This document shows positions 1 to 7,570 of a stretch of 29,059 nt of DNA, in pieces. The stretch comes from Myxococcota bacterium (lineage in GTDB: Bacteria > Myxococcota_C > UBA6777): assembly GCA_023150835.1 (NCBI GenBank), contig JAKLKB010000083.1, positions 1 through 29,059 on the forward strand. The letters run 5' to 3'. The translations under genes and the position numbers were made by a program. The first letter of the stretch is position 1. Each line of letters begins with the position of its first letter. Under the pieces are notes generated by a model. The model was given only the letters and a program-made list of their open reading frames with translations, was not told where the DNA came from and made no database searches.

Positions 1-109
1 TGAGGCGAACAAACAGCTTTTGCCCGACTGGGAGAAGAGCTTTTGTGTGGGAGAACAGAGAATTCCGAGGCAGCGAGGGCGTATGGGACCATAGCGCATA
101 ACGGGGTGA

Positions 110-215
110 TACGAGATCCGCCTGTAGTGTGATCGTCAAAGGTAGGGGCAGCCTTGTGTGGCTGCCCAATCACAGGGCGTCTACGTACTCTCGTACACAT
201 CACCCAGATATAGTA
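110..215. mobile_element. MITE copy A (TACGARATCC family)
   Basis: The left end TACGAGATCCGCC follows TGA (107-109). The right end, AGATATAGTA, is a decayed inverted copy. The interior carries the family hairpin GGGGCAGCC / GGCTGCCC around 147-168. No coding capacity is seen. It lies downstream of the expansin gene, which ends at 390 on the minus strand. The right flank does not show a matching target duplication, so this is an older or eroded copy. Confidence 0.7.
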
Positions 216-253
216 TCGATCACCACGCCCCTTCCCCCCGCCTTTCCACTCCA

Positions 254-371
254 ATAGGACTTACGCAGTTCGATACGAAAAAGGCCCATGTTCGGGCGTG
301 GGCGGTTCGCGAACCGCCTCTACAACATTCTGATATCTCAGGGTTTCCCTTTTCAGCTACGTAAGTCCTAT
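254..371. mobile_element. 118-bp MITE-like element with 12-bp perfect terminal repeats
   Basis: ATAGGACTTACG (254-265) is repeated in perfect inverted form as CGTAAGTCCTAT (360-371). The outermost TA on each side could be the target duplication, as for IS630/Tc1-type elements, in which case the repeat proper is GGACTTACG. The interior holds the palindromic module GGGCGGTTCGCGAACCGCC (300-318), also found in the MITE at 28774-28895. It therefore shares inner modules with the other family but has different ends. It lies 18 bp from the expansin stop codon and has no coding capacity. Confidence 0.7.
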
Positions 372-389
372 CCAAGCAAGACGCCCCGC

Positions 390-1301
390 TCACGGCACAA
401 ATTGTTGTTTGCCTGTGACGAGCAGATCCGAGGCGGGCGGAGGGATCGTTTCTTCGATGGATTGGCCGTTTGTGGCCGTCAAGCGAAGGCGCAACGGCTG
501 TGTTCCCGCTCCCTTGGCATCGAGAAAATAATTGTAGCGTTCTCGTGGCAGGCTCTGCCATTGGTTGTTTTTGAAAAGCTCGACCTGTTTGAGCGGTAAG
601 CGATGATTGCGCACTTGGATCGCCGTCCACCACTGCGAAGACCCGTCCTTGTAATGGTATTGGATCGGCCCGACCTCTGGGCAAGAAACCACCTGCCACG
701 TGATCGCGATCACCCCCTGCACAGGATCGCCGATCTTCGCGAATGCTTCGCGGCTTAGATCCAGATGCCCTTTTGAACACTCAGGACAACGATCCGTGAT
801 CCGCACCAACACGCTTCCCTTCGGTCCATCCACCTTCACGCACGCACCGCAATAATCGGCCATCCCATACTCTTGTTCGTTCATCGCAGCCACCAACGGC
901 ACAGACACCGATGGAAAGCTGCAATTGCCCGAACCATCGGCATCATAATACGTCGCTTTGCCTTGATGGATCACCGCATCTTTCCACGTTTCAGAAGGCC
1001 CATCCAACGGCTGTTCTGGCACCTTTTCTGCGATCTTCTCGGGCGGATCGCTCTCCGACACCCCCTCTGCCATCGCTTCTTTGATGGCTTCGCTCGTCTC
1101 GGACACCGTCTCCACCATGACGCGCTCCTCTGTCCCCGCGTCAACCTCCCCGTCCTGCGCATATTCCTCCCGCTGTTCGGTGCTTTGCGACTCCGTTGCT
1201 GCCTTTTCTTCGGTTTTCGGAGAAATCCCCTCGCACCCCCACACCGATCCCACAAACAAAACACATCCGATCCATCCAATCACCCACGCCATCGGCCTCA
1301 T
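390..1301 (-). CDS. Bacterial expansin, predicted lipoprotein
   Basis: 303 aa. The hydrophobic N-terminus ends at VWGC with Cys23, a plausible although imperfect lipobox. It is followed by a Glu/Ser/Thr-rich acidic linker (about 25-110). The rest is a two-domain expansin. The double-psi beta-barrel D1 (about 112-208) has GKATYYD, CGACVKVDGPKGS, ITDRCPEC and GHLDLS; Asp181 matches the catalytic-site Asp of bacterial EXLX1. The D2 cellulose-binding domain (about 211-303) has GPIQYHYKDGSSQWW and RNHRLP; Trp224, Trp225 and a Tyr near 256-258 match the aromatic binding surface. Expansins loosen cellulose or other wall polysaccharide without hydrolysis; this one would be held at the cell surface by lipid and stalk. 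GGAGG lies 9 nt before the ATG. The gene stands alone. Confidence 0.9.
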   Translation of the reverse strand: MRPMAWVIGWIGCVLFVGSVWGCEGISPKTEEKAATESQSTEQREEYAQDGEVDAGTEERVMVETVSETSEAIKEAMAEGVSESDPPEKIAEKVPEQPLDGPSETWKDAVIHQGKATYYDADGSGNCSFPSVSVPLVAAMNEQEYGMADYCGACVKVDGPKGSVLVRITDRCPECSKGHLDLSREAFAKIGDPVQGVIAITWQVVSCPEVGPIQYHYKDGSSQWWTAIQVRNHRLPLKQVELFKNNQWQSLPRERYNYFLDAKGAGTQPLRLRLTATNGQSIEETIPPPASDLLVTGKQQFVP

Positions 1302-1473
1302 CGCATCATCCCTCCATCACAATCCGCTCCCCGCAAACACACAGGCAGCGCACCACGATAACGCGGATCACCCAAAAAACAAAAGACATCCACTCCACAA
1401 CCCCCACTCCACAACCCCCCCTCCGTTATCCACAACCCGATCTTCCCGATCACAACACCCCCAAAAAGATCGT

Positions 1474-1493
1474 GATCCGATCGTGATCGGATC
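1474..1493. repeat. Inverted repeat GATCCGATC-GT-GATCGGATC, possible operator
   Basis: Two perfect 9-bp arms are separated by 2 nt. Another GATCG half precedes them and GATCGATC follows, so 1469-1497 contains five GATC tetramers. It lies between the divergent expansin and Cys-rich secreted protein genes, 212 bp before the latter's start. A role as operator is inferred from position and symmetry only; the genome-wide excess of GATC makes chance symmetry more likely. Confidence 0.4.
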
Positions 1494-1690
1494 GATCAAA
1501 AAAGAAAGAAAGCATAACGTCCTGTATTCCCAAAAGAAAAAAATTTTACATCTTCGATTGAATATGCTTGTGACGATCCAGTCTTATAGCAACGAATCGA
1601 CACGATGTGGTTCGCTGGTTGTGAAGTCACAATCAGTCTGTTTCACGGTCCCCCTTGGAGGTGGCAACATCGCCACCCCGCAACCCCTTC

Positions 1691-1696
1691 GAGGAG
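1691..1696 (+). promoter_or_regulatory. Ribosome binding site deciding the Cys-rich protein start
   Basis: GAGGAG lies 8 nt before ATG 1705. The reading frame is open for more than 600 bases upstream, so this site and the signal peptide decide the true start. Confidence 0.75.
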
Positions 1697-1704
1697 TCTC
1701 TGTC

Positions 1705-2226
1705 ATGAAAAAATTGCTCGTCGCAATGTTCGCTGGCGCTCTCGTCGCTGCTTTCTCCCTCACCGCACAAGCTGAAGTTCTCGGCTTCCGCAACTACTAC
1801 AAGCCACCGAAATCCAACTGCAAAGGCCATTGCACCACCTCTTGCCGCAACTTCCGCACCACCAAGTGCAAAAACGTCCTCCAATGGAAAACCAAGTGCT
1901 CCACCCATTTCCGCACTTGGGGCAAAAAGTGTCAAACCTACGTTCAAAAACGCACCATCTGTTCGCCTTTGAAAAACTGTCACCAAAGCTGCATCCGTTT
2001 CGTCAATGACAAAGGCGCTTACATCAAGTGCTTCGGCAAACTCAAGTGCAAGTATATCCCCAACTGCCGCACCGGCTACTTCGGTACCCGCACCGTGTGC
2101 AGCCCCATCCGCACCAGATACACCCATTGCACCAAAACCCCCGTGTGGACCCGCCGCTGCACCACCGCAACCAAGCCCGGCTGGTGCGTGACCAAGTGCT
2201 CCAGCATCTGCGTCACCCGCCGCTAA
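1705..2226 (+). CDS. Small secreted cationic cysteine-rich protein
   Basis: 173 aa. It has a clear Sec signal peptide (MKKLL, hydrophobic core, cleavage after AQA at 23). The mature part of about 150 aa has 18 cysteines and many Lys, Arg and Thr. The cysteines are spaced quasi-periodically (motifs such as TTKC, KTKC, GKKC, KLKC, VTKC). An even cysteine number fits up to nine disulfides. The start at 1705 is fixed by the signal peptide and by GAGGAG at 1691-1696; upstream in-frame codons run through non-coding DNA. It is followed by a strong terminator, so it is probably monocistronic and well expressed. I recognise no family. A defensin-like, wall-bound or structural role is possible but unproven. 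Confidence 0.85.
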   Translation: MKKLLVAMFAGALVAAFSLTAQAEVLGFRNYYKPPKSNCKGHCTTSCRNFRTTKCKNVLQWKTKCSTHFRTWGKKCQTYVQKRTICSPLKNCHQSCIRFVNDKGAYIKCFGKLKCKYIPNCRTGYFGTRTVCSPIRTRYTHCTKTPVWTRRCTTATKPGWCVTKCSSICVTRR

Positions 2227-2273
2227 TCACTTCCGCCTTGTGCGGTGTGTAAGGCTCGGCTGAATACAGCCCT

Positions 2274-2310
2274 CAAAAAGCCCTTCTCCCACAAAGAGAA
2301 GGGCTTTTTG
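2274..2310. terminator. Bidirectional Rho-independent terminator
   Basis: A perfect 15-bp stem (2274-2288 with 2296-2310) and a 7-nt loop, CCACAAA. The stem carries A5 on the left and T5 on the right, so each strand reads a GC stem ending in a U tract. It sits between the convergent Cys-rich gene (stop 2226) and ccdA-trx gene (stop 2333) and can serve both. Confidence 0.93.
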
Positions 2311-2332
2311 CATTTCCGAAAAAGCCCACCGC

Positions 2333-3304
2333 TTAACGGCGGAACGGCAGAGTAGGCGAAGAAGTCGGCGGTGTAGAGACACCGCAGGCGGCTCCACTAG
2401 AGGGGGTGGCGTCTGTACGACAAGCCTGCCCTTCATTTCGAGGAGCCGCGTTGCTGGAGTGCAGGTTGGTGGGGCGAGAGGACGCAGGAGACAGCGGAGT
2501 CGAAGGCATCGGCAAAACACCCAAACCACGGCACTGTTCGCCTGTGAGCAACGCAAGCGCCTGATGCAACGAAGCCCTTCGCTGATAGCCAATCAATCGT
2601 GCGACTTCGTACCCTTGGGGGTTCACGAAGGCAAAGGTTGGAACACCACGGATCTGATAACGTTGGGCGAGATGTTGGTGCTCAGGGCGGCTGATATCGA
2701 TCTTGATCACTTCGACTCCTTTTTGGGGATCGTTGCACTCTTGCTCGATGGTCGCCACGATCGGGATCATTTGGCGGCAGATCGGACAATTCGACGAGAC
2801 GAATTCGACCATCCGAGGGCGTGTTTGTGCATTGGCGATCTGCGTTTTTGCGGTGCTTTGGATGGCTTGGCTGAGCGGGTTGGGACGAGACAGATCACGC
2901 GAAGCGGAAGGCGCGGATGCTGTAGGAGCTTGAAGCACACTAAACATGACGTAGATCCCGACTCCAGCAAGCAAAGCGCCTGTACCTCGCTCGATCCGAG
3001 GTAGCCATTGCATAAATCGCCGTAGATACGGCAGCAACGTACCCGCACCCAAAGAAGCCAACCACAACGGCGTCGCAAACCCCAATCCGTACAACAACAA
3101 AAACCACGCCCCCATCCAAGGATCGCTGGTTTTTGCAGCCGTGTATGTCAACACCGCCCCAAGGATCGGCCCCACACAAGGCGTCCATCCCAACGCAAAC
3201 ACAAAGCCCATCACAAAACTGTTCAAAACTCCCGTTGATAGGCCCAAGCTGCGATCATCGATCCGTTTTTCGCGATTCAACAAATCAAGATGCAAGACCC
3301 CCAA
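2333..3304 (-). CDS. Truncated CcdA domain fused to thioredoxin
   Basis: 323 aa from a TTG codon. Residues 1-125 match the C-terminal half of CcdA/DsbD-type thiol transporters: the GVLHLDLLNREKR loop, then LGWTPCVGP (40-46) with the second redox cysteine, and three membrane segments. The N-terminal half, with its PC motif and first redox cysteine, is absent. A Ser/Pro linker leads to a thioredoxin domain (about 160-258) with active site CPIC (173-176) and cis-Pro in GVPTF. The tail (about 262-323) is Ser/Thr/Pro-rich. Intact relatives carry electrons across the inner membrane to periplasmic thiols. There is no ribosome binding site at TTG 3304, and the frame stays open upstream into the next gene. 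The gene may be a 5'-deleted remnant or a minimal fusion. Confidence 0.75.
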   Translation of the reverse strand: MGVLHLDLLNREKRIDDRSLGLSTGVLNSFVMGFVFALGWTPCVGPILGAVLTYTAAKTSDPWMGAWFLLLYGLGFATPLWLASLGAGTLLPYLRRFMQWLPRIERGTGALLAGVGIYVMFSVLQAPTASAPSASRDLSRPNPLSQAIQSTAKTQIANAQTRPRMVEFVSSNCPICRQMIPIVATIEQECNDPQKGVEVIKIDISRPEHQHLAQRYQIRGVPTFAFVNPQGYEVARLIGYQRRASLHQALALLTGEQCRGLGVLPMPSTPLSPASSRPTNLHSSNAAPRNEGQACRTDATPSSGAACGVSTPPTSSPTLPFRR

Positions 3305-3384
3305 AAACTTGTCACGCGACGATCTTCGCTGTCGATCAACGTCACTTGTTCTTGATGTCGGATAGTTCGAAGGAAAAGGAAGAT

Positions 3385-4518
3385 TCAGGGTTTTTGAAGT
3401 ATTTGACGGTAGTCATTGCCGCGAACAAAAAAGATGCGGCACATCTCATGGAGGCGGGAATAGATGCGGTCGCCGACGCGATCGCGAAGTGTATCGCGGC
3501 TGAGGAATTCTTCGCTGTCGATGTGTCCACGTCCTCGGCTACGTTCGCGCAGCGTGGTTTCGGGATCGAGTGTGTAGTTGGTGGTGATCAGCGTGGTGCG
3601 ACCGGCATTGTAGCGGCAAGAGATCAGCGTATCGATGATGCCAAGCTCCCACTTGCTGTTGCGGCCTTTGCCGAGATCGTCGAGCAAAAGGACATCGATA
3701 TCAACCAGCGGTTGAAGGATGTGCTGTTCAGGGACATCGCGGGTGTAGCCATCGCGCATGTCTGAAAGCAGCAGTCCAAAGTCTTGGAAACGACAAGCGA
3801 TCCCGCGTTCGAGGATCAAGTTGCGCAAAAAGCCGACCATCAGGTGCGTTTTGCCGACACCGGGCGAACCCATCAACAAAACCCCCGCATCACCGGGCTT
3901 GAAAGAGCGATTGGAGGTCGGATCGTAATAAAGTTTGTAAAAGTGAGCGCGGGCTTTGGCTTGGCTATCGTCGTTTGGAGCGAAGGCATCAAGCGTTTTG
4001 TCTGCAAAACGCGACGGGATGTGCGCCGCACGATAAAGCTCCATCCGTCGGGCAAGTTTGCGACAATCACAAGTCTTCCATGCGCGGTTGCCGCTTTCAA
4101 GAGAGATGATGCTGCCCCCCTCTCCGTTGCATTGGGGGCAGATCTCCGCTTGGCAGCTACAGAGCTTGACGTCGGCTTGGGATTCGGCTGCAAACGTCAA
4201 GTAGCCCTTCCATTCGCAACGTGGGCAGTTTCCAAAGAATTTGTTTTCTTCGACGGGCTTTTGCGCGGGACTGGCTTTGACGTTGACGCGGTAAAAGCTC
4301 GTGGGTTGTCCTTGAACACGCGCACGAGGAAGCTCCCGCGAAGCTTCTGCAATCTGCGGCTCATCAGAGGCCGGTGCTTCGGCGTTTTTTGGATTGTGCG
4401 ACGGATCTTCTTTGGTTTCGGGAAACACGATCTGTTGGGGAACGATCTTTTGGTTTGTGCGTGTGCGGTAGGGGCTACGTGCAGGAAGTTCGTAGCGATT
4501 CAAGGGATTGTTGGACAT
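3385..4518 (-). CDS. DnaC/DnaI-like AAA+ ATPase with zinc-binding cysteines
   Basis: 377 aa from ATG 4518, preceded by GGAG at 10 nt. A longer in-frame start at 4611 would run into repeat DNA and is unlikely. The N-terminal 90 residues look disordered. Eight cysteines (98-152: NCPRC, CSC, CPQC, CDC) form a DnaJ-like zinc-ribbon region. The AAA+ core has Walker A GSPGVGKT (217-224), Walker B VLLLDDLGKG (276-285), sensor I LITTN and a C-terminal Arg-rich DRVGDRIYSR motif. The family loads replicative helicase onto DNA (DnaC, DnaI) or assists transposition (IstB). With no transposase beside it and a Cys-rich insert, helicase loading is the better guess. Confidence 0.85.
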   Translation of the reverse strand: MSNNPLNRYELPARSPYRTRTNQKIVPQQIVFPETKEDPSHNPKNAEAPASDEPQIAEASRELPRARVQGQPTSFYRVNVKASPAQKPVEENKFFGNCPRCEWKGYLTFAAESQADVKLCSCQAEICPQCNGEGGSIISLESGNRAWKTCDCRKLARRMELYRAAHIPSRFADKTLDAFAPNDDSQAKARAHFYKLYYDPTSNRSFKPGDAGVLLMGSPGVGKTHLMVGFLRNLILERGIACRFQDFGLLLSDMRDGYTRDVPEQHILQPLVDIDVLLLDDLGKGRNSKWELGIIDTLISCRYNAGRTTLITTNYTLDPETTLRERSRGRGHIDSEEFLSRDTLRDRVGDRIYSRLHEMCRIFFVRGNDYRQILQKP

Positions 4519-4599
4519 CGTGGTCGGTCTCCATACGCGACCCCCAAAGTATCGCCGCCGATCAGGGGTGTCAAAGGGAGGCGGGGGAGAAGCGTCACA

Positions 4600-4877
4600 A
4601 TCCGAAGACAAGACGGGGAGTTGAGCAAAAAGGCCGGATTATACGAGATCCGCAGGGCGTGTGATCGCAAAACGCAGGGGCAGACAGGTGTGGCTGCCCA
4701 ACGATCGGGCGTTTACACACTATCCTACGGGAACACATCACTCGGATATCGTATTATTCGGGAGAATGGCGTCGGAAGGCAGCGAGAAGGAAAACATCCG
4801 AAGACAAGGCGGGGAGTTGAGCAAAAAGGTCGGATTATTCGGGAGAATGGCGTCGGAAGGCAGCGAGAAGGAAAACC
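4600..4877. repeat. 81-bp tandem repeat, about 2.5 units, split by a MITE
   Basis: The block GGGAGAATGGCGTCGG begins at 4760 (ending 4775) and again at 4841, a period of 81 bp. The segment running from ATCCGAAGACAAG to CGGATTAT occurs at 4600-4642 and again at 4796-4838. The unit nearest the gene (from 4835 upward) is the genuine 3' end of the 581-aa membrane-protein gene; the others are downstream copies of that gene end. The far unit is interrupted by the MITE at 4642-4753. Confidence 0.85.
4642..4753. mobile_element. MITE copy B with visible empty site
   Basis: 112 bp. The ends are TACGAGATCCG and CGGATATCGTA (inverted, one mismatch). It is flanked by TTA at 4639-4641 and TTA at 4754-4756. 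The sister repeat unit at 4831-4845 reads CGGATTATTCGGG with a single TTA and no element, so it preserves the empty site and demonstrates a 3-bp target duplication. The inner hairpin is GGGGCAG / GTGGCTGCCC. It has no coding capacity. Confidence 0.88.
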
Positions 4878-6580
4878 GCCCCGATGGCAGCGAGAAGCAA
4901 AGAAAGCGTGACGGGGATCACTTGGGAGGGGGGCGGGGGGAGTAGTTCGCCCACGCGCAGGATCATGCTGTGTTCGGGAAAACGCACGCCTAGTTTTCGA
5001 AGGGCAGGGATCTCGTTAACGTTGATATTTTCATCGGGTAATTCGAGTTCAAGCGGCCCGGACGGGCGCAAACGCAAGGTCTTGAGAAGGCCCGTGTAGG
5101 TGCGCGCTGCGGGGACGTGGTTTGGATCTTGGAGGTCATCTTGCCAAACGGGTAAGCGCGTTATGCGGTCGGGTTCTTCGGGGTTTGTGACCACATCCTT
5201 CCATTCTTTTAAGATCTGCGATGCTTGTACAGGAGCAAGGATCAAAAGCTGCCGATGTTCGCGATCTGCAAACAACGCGTAAGATTCGACTTTTTGGGTC
5301 TTTGGAACTCGAACGGAGAGGATCGCAAAGGTCATCCGATCAGGGCGCACCGCGATCTGTGCGATACGAAACGAAGTGACGGTCTTGTTCGAGACTTCGG
5401 AGGCTTGCATGATCTGAGGGGAAGAGGGAGCCGAGGGGCCACCCGAAAAAAACAGCGCATAACCAAGCCACAAAAGGCCGAACAAAAGCAGCACTCCGCC
5501 TGACACCGCCATCCCGAGATGCGGCCCCGTCGCCAGCGGAGCCGCCACTTCTTCCTCGATGTCGTCTTCCCATGCTTCCGATGCAGGGATCGACGGAGGA
5601 GCGGTTCGGACAGAAGAAGCCGATGCGTTTTCCCCCACAGACGGCACAGGCCGCGCAGAAGAAGCTGCCAAAACGCCTGAATCATCCGCCTTTTCAGTCG
5701 AGGGCGGCAACGAAACGGAGGCTGCTTTGGTTTTCGTAGAAGGGGCTTTTTGGGGGGGCGACGCTTTTTGGGTAGATGAAGCTGTTTTGGAACCCAAAGC
5801 ATCGGTCTTTGGAGTGAGCGGGTCTGCTTTTGGAGAGGAAGCCAAAGCATGGATGGCGTCGGATTTTTGAGAAGAAGGAGAAGACGGCGTAGCCTCAGAG
5901 GGAGAAGCCTTTGCCTCGGCAGGTGCGGATGCAGCAGGCTTTTGGGTGGGCTTGGAAGGAGCGGGAGGGCTGGGTTTGTTGCTGCGTTGTTGTGCAAACA
6001 AATTGAGGATGCGGGATTCTTCACAGGGTCGGATCTGCATAAACCCCAAATCGACGAGCAGATCGCGCAGATCGGCGGGCGGTGCAAACATGACTTCGAG
6101 GACAAAAGAAGGCTGTTTTTTGGGATAACGCTTACGAAATGCGGAAGACGTGGTGTAGGCGATAGCGATCTGGACGCGCTCGCGGAGTTGACGCATCAAA
6201 AAAGGGTCCGCCTCCCAATCCAAGGGTTGAATCAAGATGATCTCTGCGAGCGTACCGCTTTCTTGCACACGATCGATGGCGGCGGGTGGGCCTTCTTCTT
6301 CGGGATCAAGAGGTCGAAGTTCGATGCCCTCCGTGACCAACCAACGGCGGATCTCAGGGGGAGGAGCAAACATAGTTTCGAGGATGATCTGTGCGGAGTG
6401 TGCGCGATATTGGATGCGAAACTGCGGATCGGCGAGTTGTTCTTGCTGCTTTGCAACCCGCTCCCGCAGAGATTTGACAAGATGAGGCTCCGTCTCCCAC
6501 TCTTTTGGTTGAAGAAAAACAAGCTCAATTCCACCGTCTTGTGCGCGCTGAATACGATCGGCTTGGGCATTGAAGACCAT
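4835..6580 (-). CDS. Membrane protein with duplicated N-terminal domain, unknown function
   Basis: 581 aa from ATG 6580 (GGAG at 6 nt). Residues 18-91 and 112-187 are two copies of one domain: both contain a QP-x-[ED]-W-E-[TA]-[ED]-P segment, LRERV and an E-[TV]-MFAPP motif. A Pro/Ala/Ser/Thr/Lys-rich linker (199-346) follows, then a membrane segment (356-378), a soluble region of about 175 residues and a second membrane segment near the end (554-574). The N-terminal pair should be cytosolic and the 380-553 region periplasmic. It is 26 nt downstream of the 293-aa gene and probably in one transcript with it. I recognise no family. Its last codons lie inside the tandem repeat. Confidence 0.8.
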   Translation of the reverse strand: MVFNAQADRIQRAQDGGIELVFLQPKEWETEPHLVKSLRERVAKQQEQLADPQFRIQYRAHSAQIILETMFAPPPEIRRWLVTEGIELRPLDPEEEGPPAAIDRVQESGTLAEIILIQPLDWEADPFLMRQLRERVQIAIAYTTSSAFRKRYPKKQPSFVLEVMFAPPADLRDLLVDLGFMQIRPCEESRILNLFAQQRSNKPSPPAPSKPTQKPAASAPAEAKASPSEATPSSPSSQKSDAIHALASSPKADPLTPKTDALGSKTASSTQKASPPQKAPSTKTKAASVSLPPSTEKADDSGVLAASSARPVPSVGENASASSVRTAPPSIPASEAWEDDIEEEVAAPLATGPHLGMAVSGGVLLLFGLLWLGYALFFSGGPSAPSSPQIMQASEVSNKTVTSFRIAQIAVRPDRMTFAILSVRVPKTQKVESYALFADREHRQLLILAPVQASQILKEWKDVVTNPEEPDRITRLPVWQDDLQDPNHVPAARTYTGLLKTLRLRPSGPLELELPDENINVNEIPALRKLGVRFPEHSMILRVGELLPPPPSQVIPVTLSLLLAAIGAVFLLAAFRRHSPE

Positions 6581-6606
6581 CACAAACTCCGAATAATAGG
6601 GGGGTT

Positions 6607-7488
6607 CTACTGACGCAACTCTTCTTGAAGAACGTGCATCCCTTCGCGCACTTCGCGAAACAACCAAGCGGCTTTGGAAAAAAACTCGGAAAAGACCTTG
6701 TGTTGGCGCTTATGAAGTTCAAGCATCTGTGTGCTTGCGCGTCGAAATGACCTCGATATCTCGTCATCCCCACGCAGCGGACATTGTTTCAACAGCACAT
6801 CCATCCGATGCTGCCAATCACGCGACCAGTCCTGCCAAGCCGTCAAATAATAACGATTCCCTCGCCGCACCCGAAACCATAAGTTTTTCGATTCTTGTTC
6901 CATCTCTTGATCGAGTCTTCGCAGACGCGCCACGCAAGTACGCAACCGATGCGGTGGCATCACATAGCCCTTGCGTTCGGTGTTTTCGAGCGGGATCCAG
7001 ACTTGTGGGGGTGCATGAACAGCCCGATAGATCGAAACAAAGATCGAGATCACCACCACGCCCGCAAACAGGCCAAAGCAGATCAACGCCACCAAACGCC
7101 CAAATCGTTGCGCTTCCTTTAAGGCGATCTGCTCGGGATCAAGGGGCTCTTCGACCTTTTTTTCCTGCCCCGCCTGCCAAGGGAAATACACCTCTTTGAT
7201 CGGATTGCTCGGAGCGGCTTCGCTGCTCTTCGCGGAGGCGGCTTCTTGTGTTGCGTCGGGCGTTCTTTCGGCCCTTTCTTCGTGGGCGGCTTCTTGGGCG
7301 ACGTTGGGCATCGACTCAACCTTTTTTTCGAGGGCGGCTTCGCTGCTTTTTTGGAAATAGGCTTCGCCAGTCTCTTCGCGAGCAACGGATCCGCTGTGAA
7401 GCGTTCTTGCCGCATCTTCCGCGACTTCAGCGATAGGTATCTCCGTAACGTGCAGCATGGACGGTGTAGACGGCTTTTGTTGCGGCAT
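6607..7488 (-). CDS. Single-pass membrane protein, unknown function
   Basis: 293 aa from ATG 7488, chosen because AGGAG stands 10 nt upstream; the frame is open further upstream but codes for an implausible Cys/Trp-rich stretch. Residues 1-120 are Glu/Ala/Ser-rich and probably disordered, with imperfect repeats of the type SSEAA. One membrane helix lies at about 132-156. The remaining 137 residues are basic with Trp-rich segments (YYLTAWQDWSRDWQHRM) and a helical tail. The architecture (cytosolic tail, one helix, outer domain) parallels the 581-aa protein encoded immediately downstream; they may act together. No known domain recognised. Confidence 0.75.
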   Translation of the reverse strand: MPQQKPSTPSMLHVTEIPIAEVAEDAARTLHSGSVAREETGEAYFQKSSEAALEKKVESMPNVAQEAAHEERAERTPDATQEAASAKSSEAAPSNPIKEVYFPWQAGQEKKVEEPLDPEQIALKEAQRFGRLVALICFGLFAGVVVISIFVSIYRAVHAPPQVWIPLENTERKGYVMPPHRLRTCVARLRRLDQEMEQESKNLWFRVRRGNRYYLTAWQDWSRDWQHRMDVLLKQCPLRGDDEISRSFRRASTQMLELHKRQHKVFSEFFSKAAWLFREVREGMHVLQEELRQ

Positions 7489-7570
7489 CGCGTTCGATCT
7501 CCTGCATAGAAAACACCTCACCAGAACGAAAAGGTGGATGGCCCCTGCCTTGCGAAAAAACGCACACAAG

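Larger units (their letters stand above)
1302..1704. other. 403-bp divergent intergenic region
   Basis: This region separates the divergent expansin and Cys-rich genes, so both promoters must lie here. It holds an A-rich tract (about 1498-1550) and a GATC-built inverted repeat (listed separately). I could not identify a convincing pair of -35 and -10 boxes. No open reading frame in it looks real. Confidence 0.6.

Noticed and set aside
1551-1600. Promoter for the Cys-rich protein (TTGTGA / TTATAG near 1568-1589)
   Set aside because: The spacing is only 10 nt, and other box pairs here match consensus poorly.
1081-1704. N-terminal extension of the Cys-rich protein ORF
   Set aside because: It overlaps the expansin gene and the intergenic region. 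The signal peptide and GAGGAG fix the start at 1705.
4612-4834. Possible CRISPR-like array in the repeat region 4600-4877
   Set aside because: Only about 2.5 direct units of 81 bp and one inserted element; no short regular repeats with unique spacers and no cas genes.
3385-4911. Long plus-strand frame 3784-4911 and others opposite the ATPase and membrane-protein genes
   Set aside because: They have no ribosome binding site or recognisable domain and lie opposite genes with clear motifs. They are antisense shadows helped by the strong codon bias.
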